Shown one piece after another: positions 63,983-64,000 of a stretch of DNA of 64,000 nt. The stretch is from Streptomyces tubercidicus (GTDB taxonomy: Bacteria; Actinomycetota; Actinomycetes; Streptomycetales; Streptomycetaceae). The stretch covers positions 1,364,001 through 1,428,000 of the forward strand of contig NZ_CP114205.1 in NCBI RefSeq assembly GCF_027497495.1. Reading direction: 5' to 3'. Position 1 is the first letter of the stretch, and every line of letters begins with the position of its first letter. Made by a program: the position numbers and the translations under genes. Under the pieces are notes generated by a model that did not search any database, had not been told where the DNA came from, and was given only the letters and a program-made list of their open reading frames with translations.

Positions 63983-64000
63983 CTACCGACGGGTTACCAC

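Overview
The window is chromosomal DNA of a Streptomyces or very close actinomycete. The signs are very high GC in all codon third positions, frequent GTG starts, rare TTA codons, a crotonyl-CoA carboxylase/reductase operon, F420-type luciferase-like enzymes, a DmdR-type iron box and many leaderless promoters. I see no rRNA, tRNA, CRISPR array, intact insertion sequence, phage or replication origin. It reads as chromosome-core to core-adjacent sequence with one lower-GC patch at about 37.9-39.6 kb.

Layout. 1-6.2 kb: a 14-TM drug efflux pump with an unusual C-terminal beta-domain array (cut by the window edge), an SRPBCC protein, a radical SAM protein behind a LexA-like box, a GNAT, a VOC protein and a HEAT-repeat protein. 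6.6-16 kb: the ethylmalonyl-CoA locus, with a tandem 3-hydroxyacyl-CoA dehydrogenase, a TetR regulator, then the operon ccr - meaA - malyl-CoA lyase - MaoC hydratase - acyl-CoA dehydrogenase, which turns crotonyl-CoA plus CO2 into glyoxylate and propionyl-CoA. 16.1-17.6 kb: psd-pssA for phosphatidylethanolamine, closed by a perfect 21-bp hairpin. 17.7-25.9 kb: glycerate kinase, Nudix, two nucleotidyltransferases (one like lincosamide-inactivating enzymes), ogt and an Ada-AlkA fusion for alkylation repair, and a PAS-GAF-SpoIIE-ATPase signalling protein whose phosphatase metal ligands are substituted.

26.3-36.7 kb: a Tat-exported PhoX phosphatase, a secreted NLP/NPP1 toxin-like protein with an intact GHRHDWE motif, macro-domain hydrolase, phytoene-dehydrogenase-like oxidoreductase, inositol-phosphatase-like enzyme, cytoplasmic gamma-glutamyltransferase-like protein, sirtuin, a broken FAD monooxygenase gene and a domain-swapped lipoate ligase. 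36.9-49.4 kb: a hydantoin/pyrimidine catabolic neighbourhood: dihydropyrimidinase with an F420-type LLM oxidoreductase, a class III aminotransferase overlapping a beta-ureidopropionase-like nitrilase, and an amidase. A second, about three-quarters identical LLM gene lies 4 kb away, and between the two LLM copies sit a secreted lipase, an iron-box SDR and a D,D-carboxypeptidase.

49.5-64 kb: secreted gamma-glutamyltransferase, a membrane-anchored unknown, a KimA-like APC permease, SDR, a TTA-containing methyltransferase, an MMPL/RND exporter with collagen-like N-terminus, a stand-alone ATP-dependent DNA ligase, a Xi-class glutathione-transferase-like reductase, a 99-residue unknown, and a MocR regulator divergent from an alpha/beta hydrolase across a striking 12-bp direct repeat.

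The best leads for new biology are regulatory: twin 14-bp repeats before ccr, the MocR repeat, the LexA box, the iron box, and four TTA (bldA) genes. The main enzymatic lead is that the LLM protein may supply the missing first reductive step to the dihydropyrimidinase/ureidopropionase/transaminase set. All functional calls come from reading motifs by eye; no database search was run.
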